A DNA stretch of 5,249 bases, taken from Candidatus Shapirobacteria bacterium (lineage in GTDB: Bacteria > Patescibacteriota > Microgenomatia > UBA12405). Below the pieces are notes generated by a model. That model had not been told where the DNA came from. It saw only the letters and a program-made list of their open reading frames with translations, and searched no databases. Made by a program: the position numbers and the translations under genes. Positions 1 to 4,071 of the stretch are shown piece after piece (the stretch's first letter is position 1; each line of letters opens with the position of its first letter). The DNA lies in assembly GCA_009885205.1 (NCBI GenBank), contig VFLE01000196.1, positions 1 to 5,249 of the forward strand, given 5' to 3'.

Positions 1-235
1 CTTCAATCCATCGCTCGTTTTTGAGCCCGTCAAAACGGCGTTGCATAGCGTTTTTGACGTTGGGGAACGAATAGCGCCCCTTTAAGGCGTAGCATTTAGA
101 GCAAACGCTCCCCGGAATCTCCCGCAACTTGCCCCCTGTCTTGCAGAGCCAAGCGGGGATCGAAAACCCTTGGCAGGGCATTTTGGAGGGCTGAGAGAGC
201 CCGCCGACTATCTCTAAAGCTTCAAATAGTGTCAT
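1..235 (-). CDS. GP88-family protein, second copy, partial (3' end beyond window)
   Basis: Only the first 78 codons are present; the gene runs off the left edge. The ATG at 235 is preceded by AAGG with an 8-nt gap. From residue 19 on (MPCQGFSIPAW...), the protein matches residues 50-109 of the complete GP88-family protein at 955-1677, with only two changes (E39 for G, P41 for K). The cysteines of the family's first half are kept: C21, C31 and the CSKCY pair C45/C48. The first 18 residues are unrelated to the other copy, whose N-terminal arm is 49 residues long. GP88-type proteins are of unknown biochemical function. The conserved cysteines suggest metal or Fe-S binding, which is inference. 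The gene lies just beyond the terminator at 297-350, so it probably has its own promoter between 236 and 296, although I could not identify a clear one. Confidence 0.85.
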   Translation of the reverse strand, partial: MTLFEALEIVGGLSQPSKMPCQGFSIPAWLCKTGGKLREIPGSVCSKCYALKGRYSFPNVKNAMQRRFDGLKNERWIE

Positions 236-296
236 CGAGAAAACCTTAGCCGGGGCCTTGCCGGGCCGCAAGATATTTTTCACAAATTCCACAAAT

Positions 297-350
297 AAAA
301 AATCTAAGAACCTCTCCTAGGCTGCCTAGGGCCTTTGGGGTATTTTAGAT
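297..350 (-). terminator. Intrinsic terminator enclosing the stop codon of the 103-aa gene
   Basis: On the minus strand a long imperfect hairpin is followed by six Ts (A-run at 297-302). The base stem pairs ATCTAA (302-307) with TTAGAT (345-350). A middle stem pairs ACCTC (310-314) with GGGGT (337-341), including one G-U pair. The tip pairs CCTAGG (316-321) with CCTAGG (325-330) around a 3-nt loop. The TAG of the 103-aa gene (326-328) lies in the tip, so ribosomes finishing that gene would disturb the hairpin. It separates the 103-aa gene from the second GP88 copy. Confidence 0.7.
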
Positions 351-637
351 CTAGCATACTCTTGGTAGTGGCGCTCTTTGTATTCAGAAAGGGAACAAGA
401 CGCATCCCCATATTCATCATAAAATTGTTCATACTTTTCTTCCATGCCTTCTTCACTGCACCAATCTTCAAAAGAAAGCAATTTAACTTCAAATGGATTC
501 AACAAATCTTCTAATTTCTCAATTCGTGCGCTAAGTTCGTCTGTGATTGGTTCACCTTCACCAATTCGTATGTAAATAGAATTCAACTCCTCTTGAAGTG
601 CCGCGATATGGATCTTACTCATAGCTAGAATAGTCAT
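326..637 (-). CDS. Unrecognised acidic 103-aa protein, probably helical
   Basis: I do not recognise this family. The ATG at 637 has AAGG 10 nt upstream; a second ATG at 622 (MSKIHIAALQEEL) lacks a good ribosome site and is the less likely start. The first half (IHIAALQEELNSIYIRI and ELSARIEKLEDLL) shows heptad-like spacing of hydrophobic residues, suggesting a short coiled coil. The second half is very acidic and aromatic (FEDWCSEEGMEEKYEQFYDEYGD) and ends in a basic tail. There is no signal peptide or membrane segment, so it is probably cytoplasmic. It sits between two GP88-family genes and ends inside an intrinsic terminator. Codon usage and the coherent amphipathic pattern support a real gene, but no function can be proposed. 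Confidence 0.7.
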   Translation of the reverse strand: MTILAMSKIHIAALQEELNSIYIRIGEGEPITDELSARIEKLEDLLNPFEVKLLSFEDWCSEEGMEEKYEQFYDEYGDASCSLSEYKERHYQEYARSKIPQRP

Positions 638-954
638 CTTGGGGATACCTTACTTGAGGATTTTGGGCTAGTCAAGGGTATTTTTTAACCAAGCCGCCAC
701 ACTTTTTGTTGCCCTGATTTACGCCAAATCGACGGTTTCCTACAGCTACAGGTGTACTCATAGTAACGCCCGCAGTAAGTGCAAAACCTCTAAGGAGCAC
801 ACTAAAGAATTTTTCAGATGGAATATCATAAATGGAAAAGAGTAATTTGAATCAAAAGATGACCACCAATTCAAAGAATGCTGGGCTTTATCTAATTTAC
901 AGCCCCTTTTGAAAGTAGAAAATTTGTCCAAAGGCAACCGCTTTGTCGGCTGAA
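638..954. other. Gap between GP88 gene and 103-aa gene, no convincing gene
   Basis: This stretch of about 320 bases follows the stop of the complete GP88 gene. It contains no tRNA-like structure and no ORF with a good ribosome site. A minus-strand frame is open over 672-851 and is listed separately. A TTGACT element on the minus strand near 671-676 could be the -35 of a promoter for the 103-aa gene, but the matching -10 (TAAGGT, 17 nt on) is poor and overlaps that gene's ribosome site. Confidence 0.4.
672..851 (-). pseudogene. Possible gene remnant or unannotated small ORF (about 59 codons open)
   Basis: This minus-strand frame is open for 59 codons, from just after a TGA at 852-854 to a TGA at 672-674. 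The encoded sequence reads like protein, including IYDIPSEKFFSVLLRGFALT and a basic end with GVNQGNKKCGG. The only ATG (761) would give 29 residues and has no Shine-Dalgarno; a GTG earlier in the frame has none either. The neighbouring frame just upstream is also open and protein-like (KAQHSLNWWSSFDSNYSFPF), so the two may be halves of a frameshifted gene. The hydrophobic stretch (VLLRGFALTAGV) could be a degenerate signal peptide or membrane segment. I do not recognise a family, and chance openness is possible. Confidence 0.22.
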
Positions 955-1677
955 TCAATGCTGCTTGTAAATGACAACAGGGACATCTTTGCTCCAACAG
1001 GCCCTGCAAGTCAAACACTTGTTCCCTTGGCTTGAACTTGGGCAAGTGAAGCCGGTTTCGCTTACCCCGGAAGCGACCGCCCCGTATTTTTGAGCCAAAG
1101 AGATCGGGGCTTCACCTTTTAGCATGTGAGAAGACAGGCGCACAGTAAGATTCTCTGGAAAAAAGATGTTCTTTTTGATATACTTTGCAACGAATCCATA
1201 TTCCCGAGTGGGGAGCCAGAAGGTGATATGGGGCAAGTTTCGCGCCACTTGGGCTATCTTTTCCAGCATTTCGACAGATTGGAGATCGCCCGAGTCTAGG
1301 TACCGGAAGTAGCCGCTCCCCTCCGTGCCCCCAATGGCCACAGTCATCGCTTCAATCCACCGCTCGTTTTTGAGCCCGTCAAAACGGCGTTGCATAGCGT
1401 TTTTGACGTTAGGGAACGAATAGCGCCCCTTCAGAGCGTAGCACTTGCTGCAAACGCTGCCCTTGATCCCCCGCAACTTACCCCCTGTCTTACAGAGCCA
1501 AGCGGGGATTGAAAACCCTTGGCAGGGCATCTTTAAAATACTTTTGGGATAATTCTCAAATTCAATGACCCTTTCTAACTGATGACTTTCACTCGACAGT
1601 GCATGGCCGTTCTCATATTTCTGAGGTCTACTCCATTTCTTGTCAACTTTCACTAAACCTTGAGGATTGTAAGGCAT
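955..1677 (-). CDS. GP88-family cysteine-rich phage/mobile-element protein (complete copy)
   Basis: This 240-aa protein matches what I know of the phage 'gene product 88' family, named from actinobacteriophages and also present on other mobile elements; its biochemical role is unknown. Visible landmarks are PCQGFSIPAW and LCKTGGKL (C52, C62), GSVCSKCYALKGRY (C76, C79), FRYLDSGDLQS (124-134), WLPTREY (154-160), LTVRLSSHM (177-185) and a C-terminal cluster C212, C221, C224, C227. The paired CxxC motifs suggest binding of a metal or Fe-S cluster (inference). The chosen ATG at 1677 has GGGGAG 6 nt upstream; a TTG at 1692 is a weaker alternative. The start lies inside the end of the 70-aa gene (25-nt overlap), implying coupled translation. 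No membrane segment is seen. A second, partial copy lies at 1-235. Confidence 0.9.
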   Translation of the reverse strand: MPYNPQGLVKVDKKWSRPQKYENGHALSSESHQLERVIEFENYPKSILKMPCQGFSIPAWLCKTGGKLRGIKGSVCSKCYALKGRYSFPNVKNAMQRRFDGLKNERWIEAMTVAIGGTEGSGYFRYLDSGDLQSVEMLEKIAQVARNLPHITFWLPTREYGFVAKYIKKNIFFPENLTVRLSSHMLKGEAPISLAQKYGAVASGVSETGFTCPSSSQGNKCLTCRACWSKDVPVVIYKQH

Positions 1678-1865
1678 TCTTTTCTCCCCCAACTGAACAA
1701 AATTGTTTTTCCAGATAGATCTCTTATTTCGTAAGTCAAATAGGAGTCTTTGCCGTTTGCCTTTTTAACTGATTCAAGGTGCTTGTGCATAGCTTTAATA
1801 GCATTATTTCTATTACGGTGCTTAGAGATTATGACATTATTAAAGGTATCAATGAGTGTAATCAT
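1653..1865 (-). CDS. Unrecognised basic 70-aa protein
   Basis: The ATG at 1865 is preceded by GGGAGG with 8-9 nt spacing, the strongest ribosome site in the window, so the longer frame back to 1940 is not used. The protein starts MITLIDTFNNVIISKHRNRN, has a helical basic middle (NAIKAMHKHLESVKKANGKD) and a C-terminal part (YLTYEIRDLSGKTILFSWG) resembling beta strands. The arrangement of strand, helix and strands, with a conserved-looking 'GKTILF' end, recalls many small phage proteins, but I cannot name a family. Its ribosome site lies inside the last codons of the 64-aa gene (stop at 1867), and its own end overlaps the start of the GP88 gene. The three genes therefore look translationally linked and may act together. 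Confidence 0.75.
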   Translation of the reverse strand: MITLIDTFNNVIISKHRNRNNAIKAMHKHLESVKKANGKDSYLTYEIRDLSGKTILFSWGRKECLTILKV

Positions 1866-1866
1866 A

Positions 1867-2061
1867 TCAATTTCCTCCCAACATTTGACCAATTTCCCAC
1901 GATTCAAGATATTGTTTGGATTGCTCAATCTCAAAAGCATCTTGCCAGTTATTGTATTTATAGTATTTCAAATAAGACAAAGCATATAGAGAGCCATAAT
2001 AATCATTCACAAGAATCATATTGTGTATTGAATTATGTTTCATATCATTTATTCCATTCAA
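1867..2061 (-). CDS. Unrecognised 64-aa protein with TTG start
   Basis: The start is probably TTG at 2061: GAGG lies exactly 8 nt upstream, within the preceding tail sequence (GTTGAGGATTAA). The only nearby ATG at 2057 hits a stop after two codons, and the in-frame ATG at 2043 has a weaker ribosome site. The protein is rich in Asn and Tyr (YYGSLYALSYLKYYKYNNWQ, then DAFEIEQSKQYLESWEIGQM), suggesting small helices and no membrane span. Its last codons (MLGGN) carry the GGAGG that serves the next gene, whose ATG begins 1 nt beyond the stop. I do not recognise a family. The tight linkage to the 70-aa and GP88 genes supports expression. Confidence 0.65.
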   Translation of the reverse strand: MNGINDMKHNSIHNMILVNDYYGSLYALSYLKYYKYNNWQDAFEIEQSKQYLESWEIGQMLGGN

Positions 2062-2064
2062 AAT

Positions 2065-2171
2065 TTAATCCTCAACCGTAATATAGTAATCCTTAACCGT
2101 AATATAGTCGTTGGCATCAAAGAAGATGTTCATTGTAAACTTCAATTTTGGACAATGCGTATTGATTCATT
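2065..2171 (-). pseudogene. Tail fragment related to the 84-aa gene at the right edge
   Basis: This minus-strand frame is open after a TGA just upstream and encodes LKFTMNIFFDANDYITVKD then YYITVED before TAA at 2065-2067. It resembles the C-terminus of the protein at 4995-5249 (LKFEGLENRYFFYDNDRITVED): LKF, FF, ND, ITV and the final ED are shared, with similar spacing. It has no N-terminal half of its own. From its internal ATG (2133) it would be a 22-aa peptide with a weak ribosome site. The frame overlaps the last codons of the 79-aa ORF, and losing one base in the A-run at 2146-2149 would fuse the two. It is therefore either a broken 3' end or a frameshifted continuation of that ORF. The seven terminal residues are duplicated in tandem. 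Confidence 0.4.
2070..2111. repeat. Tandem 21-bp duplication (two units)
   Basis: Units at 2070-2090 and 2091-2111 share 18 of 21 bases (core AACCGTAATATAGT). Read on the minus strand in the tail frame, the unit encodes DYITVKD followed by YYITVED, so the duplication keeps the frame and repeats the conserved ITVED ending. Confidence 0.8.
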
Positions 2172-2356
2172 TTCTTTCGCGGAAAATACTTAATAAAATC
2201 GCCAAGCTCCAATCCCTGTTTTTTCAAGACCCGAACGAGGTCATCATATTCTCGGGCATCTGATGATTCGTGGATTAGTACGTGAGAACGAATGTTAATC
2301 TTAGATTGCATAATTGCGGACTGATACTTACCAGTGTAGTAATTTACTTCGATCAT
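2117..2356 (-). CDS. Unrecognised 79-aa protein, possibly frameshifted near its end
   Basis: The ORF begins at ATG 2356, directly after an in-frame TAA, so this is the earliest possible ATG; the upstream sequence has no clear Shine-Dalgarno. The protein starts MIEVNYYTGKYQSAIMQSKI and has a charged central helix (DAREYDDLVRVLKKQGLEL) followed by FIKYFPRKKMNQYALSK. No membrane segment or known motif is visible. Near residue 69 the frame passes an A-run (2146-2149). The adjacent frame continues as LKFTMNIFFDANDYITV, similar to the protein at the right edge of the window. The ORF may therefore have lost its natural C-terminus by a one-base shift, or the two may be separate overlapping sequences. 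Function is unknown. Confidence 0.5.
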   Translation of the reverse strand: MIEVNYYTGKYQSAIMQSKINIRSHVLIHESSDAREYDDLVRVLKKQGLELGDFIKYFPRKKMNQYALSKIEVYNEHLL

Positions 2357-2412
2357 AACTTAGATGGTGACAGACACTTTCTTGGCGTCATTTGGATTTT
2401 TGTTGTTTGGAC

Positions 2413-2619
2413 TCAGAGAGAAACATTCTTATTTTCAATAAAATCGAACTTATGACCGACCGGGTCTTCGCTTTCAGCGGCCCGGCCATCCTCGGGGACG
2501 TACCAGCGGCTCATGAGCTCACTCACGCTAGCCTCCGCTTCCGCCTTCGTGGCGAAACGCAAAGCGTTGGTGCTCCATTTACCACTAACCAGAACTTCGA
2601 TTTTGAAGGATTTATTCAT
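2413..2619 (-). CDS. Small conserved phage-type protein with NALRFATKAEAEA motif
   Basis: This 68-aa protein has the look of a widespread small protein of phages and plasmids, of unknown function: an N-terminal strand (FKIEVLVSGKWS), then NALRFATKAEAEASVSEL (residues 18-35), RWYVPEDGR and ESEDPVGHKFDF. The pattern of strand, helix, 'RW' and an acidic 'ESxDPV' end is what I recall of the family; I know of no assigned activity. The start at ATG 2619 lies inside the 60-bp direct repeat, and the sequence before it lacks a good Shine-Dalgarno, so translation may depend on coupling with the 48-aa gene that ends 12 nt upstream. The gene is visibly more GC-rich than its downstream neighbours. The last residues (ENKNVSL) look less conserved. 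Confidence 0.75.
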   Translation of the reverse strand: MNKSFKIEVLVSGKWSTNALRFATKAEAEASVSELMSRWYVPEDGRAAESEDPVGHKFDFIENKNVSL

Positions 2620-2673
2620 GACCAGACCAATCTACCATGCCCCCGCAGATTGTCCAGAAGTATTTTTGCGGCC
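2614..2673. repeat. 60-bp perfect direct repeat, copy A
   Basis: These 60 bases are identical to 3190-3249, 576 bp away in the same orientation. Copy A covers the last 14 codons of the 48-aa gene including its TAG, the 12-nt gap, and the start codon of the 68-aa gene. Flanking bases differ on both sides. Confidence 0.95.
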
Positions 2674-2778
2674 CCATTCGTTGCGCGCGGTGTCGATGTG
2701 CCCGCACCGGTGGGTAATGCGGACGTCCGACATCGAGGCGTCGGTCCGGCCGATGACGTCGCGGAGAGTGGTGTTCAT
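2632..2778 (-). CDS. Unrecognised 48-aa protein with HRCGH motif
   Basis: This ORF runs ATG 2778 to TAG 2632-2634: an N-terminal part (MNTTLRDVIGRTDASMSDV), then RITHRCGHIDTARNEWGR and a short polar end. The start is 10 nt past the stop of the 75-aa gene, and a weak GGTG element lies upstream. 'ITHxCGH' is the opening of many small phage proteins that go on to a CxxC pair, probably a zinc ribbon. Here the second cysteine pair is missing, so the protein may be truncated (inference). The last 14 codons lie inside the 60-bp repeat, so its C-terminus may have been replaced by recombination. The high GC content and third-position G/C match the 75-aa and 68-aa neighbours, supporting a real gene of the same origin. 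Confidence 0.55.
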   Translation of the reverse strand: MNTTLRDVIGRTDASMSDVRITHRCGHIDTARNEWGRKNTSGQSAGAW

Positions 2779-2788
2779 TTAGTTGAGA

Positions 2789-3016
2789 TCACCGGAATAT
2801 TGCCATCCGGGCGATGCGCTGGCGCTCGGCGTTGCTGAGCGACGCGAAGTCGTCGTGATTATTGCTCAGCGAGTAGGCGCTGACGCGCCGCCACTGTTGC
2901 AGATACACGCTCCAATAGCTGACCTCACCGTTACGGTGGTACGTCGTCCCGTAATTTGGCTTGGTGCTGGGGAGTAGGTCGTGGCGAGATCTCGTTTGGG
3001 ATACGGTGAATTTCAT
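2789..3016 (-). CDS. Unrecognised 75-aa protein, first gene of the GC-rich cassette
   Basis: The frame is open further back (to a TTG at 3139), but the only sensible start is ATG 3016: MKFTVSQTRSRHDLLPSTKP. The nearest Shine-Dalgarno (GGAGG) is about 17 nt away, longer than usual. The centre (YGTTYHRNGEVSYWSVYLQQ) has the look of a beta hairpin rich in aromatics, followed by WRR, a polar loop and a C-terminal helix (FASLSNAERQRIARMA). It recalls small proteins on phages and plasmids that share a 'YHRNG.VSYWSVY..QW' core, but I cannot give a function. It is followed after 10 nt by the 48-aa gene, so the two are likely co-transcribed. Both lie between the 60-bp direct repeats. Confidence 0.65.
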   Translation of the reverse strand: MKFTVSQTRSRHDLLPSTKPNYGTTYHRNGEVSYWSVYLQQWRRVSAYSLSNNHDDFASLSNAERQRIARMAIFR

Positions 3017-3189
3017 TTTGTTTTCGTTTTGTGCCTCCGGGGTGATTCCCGTCGACGAGTGGAGAGATACCCGCTCCCCCGTTTTCCGTCTACCATTATT
3101 TTCTGAAATCGTCCTGTTCAGGTTCGTGGAAAATAGCAACCTGTTGAGAACACGTCACTTGCGACGATGAAGAAATCTGCGGTGGAACC
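3017..3189 (-). promoter_or_regulatory. Probable leader/control region of the cassette, with inverted repeats
   Basis: This stretch lies upstream of the 75-aa gene and has no convincing gene. It contains CCTGTTCAGG (3113-3122), a 4-bp inverted repeat around TT, and CAGGTT (3119-3124) facing AACCTG (3138-3143). AATCTGCGG (3174-3182) faces CCGCAGATT (3219-3227) in the adjacent repeat. Such clustered inverted repeats would suit a repressor site, but no clear -35/-10 pair could be assigned. Confidence 0.25.
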
Positions 3190-3249
3190 ATTCATGACCA
3201 GACCAATCTACCATGCCCCCGCAGATTGTCCAGAAGTATTTTTGCGGCC
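3190..3249. repeat. 60-bp perfect direct repeat, copy B
   Basis: Identical to 2614-2673. Here the repeat marks the junction between GC-rich cassette DNA and the AT-rich region. It carries the last codons and TAG of the 48-aa gene (TAG at 3208-3210) but no proper gene start before them, so it is likely a leftover of a second copy or a recombination scar. Confidence 0.95.
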
Positions 3250-3558
3250 TCGGCGCAAGATTTTCTTGACTTTGCTTTCTTTTGTGGTAAGTAGGAGAAA
3301 GCCTTAAAACTCCTCAGAAAGTCTTTATTTAACTTAGAATAGCTTAAAACAGCGCAAAAAATTTGTTTCTTTATTAGGCTCTATATAGAACATAATACAG
3401 ATTAAAATAAATCTATTCCCGCTAAGGACAAAACTTCATTTATTAAAATGGAAAGTGGCAAATCATTGGCGTTTTTAAATATTTTATTTTTCATTATTTT
3501 AATAAAATCACATAAAGTTGCCTTGTATTGGCTCTCTTATTTGATTATTTGTATTTAG

Positions 3559-3575
3559 CCCTATGAAAAACTAAT
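3559..3575. repeat. 17-bp direct repeat, first copy
   Basis: CCCTATGAAAAACTAAT, identical to 3644-3660, with a centre-to-centre distance of 85 bp. The palindrome at 3592-3607 lies between the two copies. Confidence 0.9.
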
Positions 3576-3591
3576 CAAAACACCCTTAGCA

Positions 3592-3607
3592 TACCCTATC
3601 TAGGGTA
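3592..3607. promoter_or_regulatory. Perfect 16-bp palindrome, possible operator
   Basis: TACCCTATCTAGGGTA consists of 7-bp arms around TC. It is too short and lacks a T-run to be a terminator. Its position between two 17-bp direct repeats suggests a protein-binding site, which is inference. Confidence 0.45.
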
Positions 3608-3643
3608 GTTTTAGGCAGTTTTAGAGCAAAATAGTTATTAAAC

Positions 3644-3660
3644 CCCTATGAAAAACTAAT
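3644..3660. repeat. 17-bp direct repeat, second copy
   Basis: CCCTATGAAAAACTAAT, identical to 3559-3575. Confidence 0.9.
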
Positions 3661-4029
3661 AGATTCCTTATTCAGCCTATACTAGATATCAATAAAATAC
3701 CCCTAATGCACAGCCCAACCCATAGAGAAACAATACAAATAGCCCAAAGAAGAGAATGCCTTGAAGGAAAATTTTCATAAATTTGTTTGAATTTTTTAGC
3801 TCAATAAAACTGCAAAAAGTGCCATTTCATTGGGCTTTTGGCTTATTTTTGGGGAGATTTTCATTTTAAAACACTTGTTTGAAGTATAAATGTTGATCAC
3901 AACCAACCACAATCCCCAAAACTACAAAGAATAACCAATATCTCTATTGCTCTCTATGTATATTATCCCCATATCTATCTCTTATTTAGTAATGTATTTC
4001 TTGTATTGTAGAAAAGAGTAAAATATGCT

Positions 4030-4062
4030 AAAAAGGCCCAAAAAACGCTGTTTTTGAGGGCT
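4030..4062 (-). terminator. Intrinsic terminator closing the right-hand gene cluster
   Basis: On the minus strand, GCCC (4058-4061) and AAAAAC (4050-4055) pair with GTTTTT (4041-4046) and GGGC (4036-4039) around a 3-nt loop. One C and then five Ts follow (4030-4034). It begins 10 nt after the stop of the 32-aa gene, exactly where a terminator for the leftward cluster is expected. Confidence 0.8.
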
Positions 4063-4071
4063 ATCGGGCGT

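Larger units (their letters stand above)
3250..4029. other. AT-rich, gene-poor region with short repeats; possible control or origin region
   Basis: About 780 bases are strongly AT-rich, and I find no ORF with a ribosome site on either strand. The region contains a perfect 17-bp direct repeat pair, a 16-bp palindrome, AT-rich inverted repeats (ATTTTATT 3482-3489 facing AATAAAAT 3501-3508; AGATT 3399-3403 facing AATCT 3410-3414) and an imperfect repeated block (about 3359-3475 versus 3778-3838). It must hold the promoter for the leftward 75-aa gene cluster unless that lies in 3017-3189. A replication origin or centromere-like site is possible but not shown: there are no clear DnaA boxes or regular iterons. 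Confidence 0.4.

Noticed and set aside
257..272. Small hairpin CTTGC…GCAAG followed on the plus strand by ATATTTTT, as a plus-strand terminator
   Set aside because: There is no plus-strand gene to terminate, and the stem is only five base pairs. It may be a leader structure of the second GP88 copy, but there is no support for that.
638..676. Promoter TTGACT-17-TAAGGT for the 103-aa gene
   Set aside because: The -10 matches the consensus at only three positions and coincides with the gene's ribosome site, which would leave almost no leader.
758..1045. 95-codon minus-strand ORF overlapping the end of the GP88 gene
   Set aside because: Its first third is out of frame inside the well-supported GP88 gene (the cysteine cluster region), and it lacks a ribosome site. 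Only its distal part is considered, as a possible remnant.
2392..2838. 148-codon plus-strand ORF over the GC-rich block
   Set aside because: It is antisense to three consecutive minus-strand genes with better protein character; its Arg/Pro/Ala-rich translation is typical of a shadow frame in GC-rich DNA.
2614..3249. Insertion sequence bounded by the 60-bp repeats
   Set aside because: The repeats are direct, not inverted, and the enclosed genes do not resemble a transposase or recombinase.
3194..3380. Minus-strand open frame entering repeat copy B (…CAEAAKILLDNLRGHG…)
   Set aside because: It is open for about 60 codons but has no ATG and no ribosome site. All three frames are nearly open here, so it is probably chance.
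3448..3558. 36-residue hydrophobic plus-strand ORF (MESGKSLAFLNILFFIILIK...)
   Set aside because: There is no ribosome site within reach and the surroundings are very AT-rich, so hydrophobic codons arise by chance. It is also opposite to every other gene in the window.
3250..4029. CRISPR array or iteron array in the AT-rich region
   Set aside because: Only two copies of the 17-bp repeat exist, spaced 85 bp apart. There is no regular spacing, no third unit and no cas or replication gene in the window.
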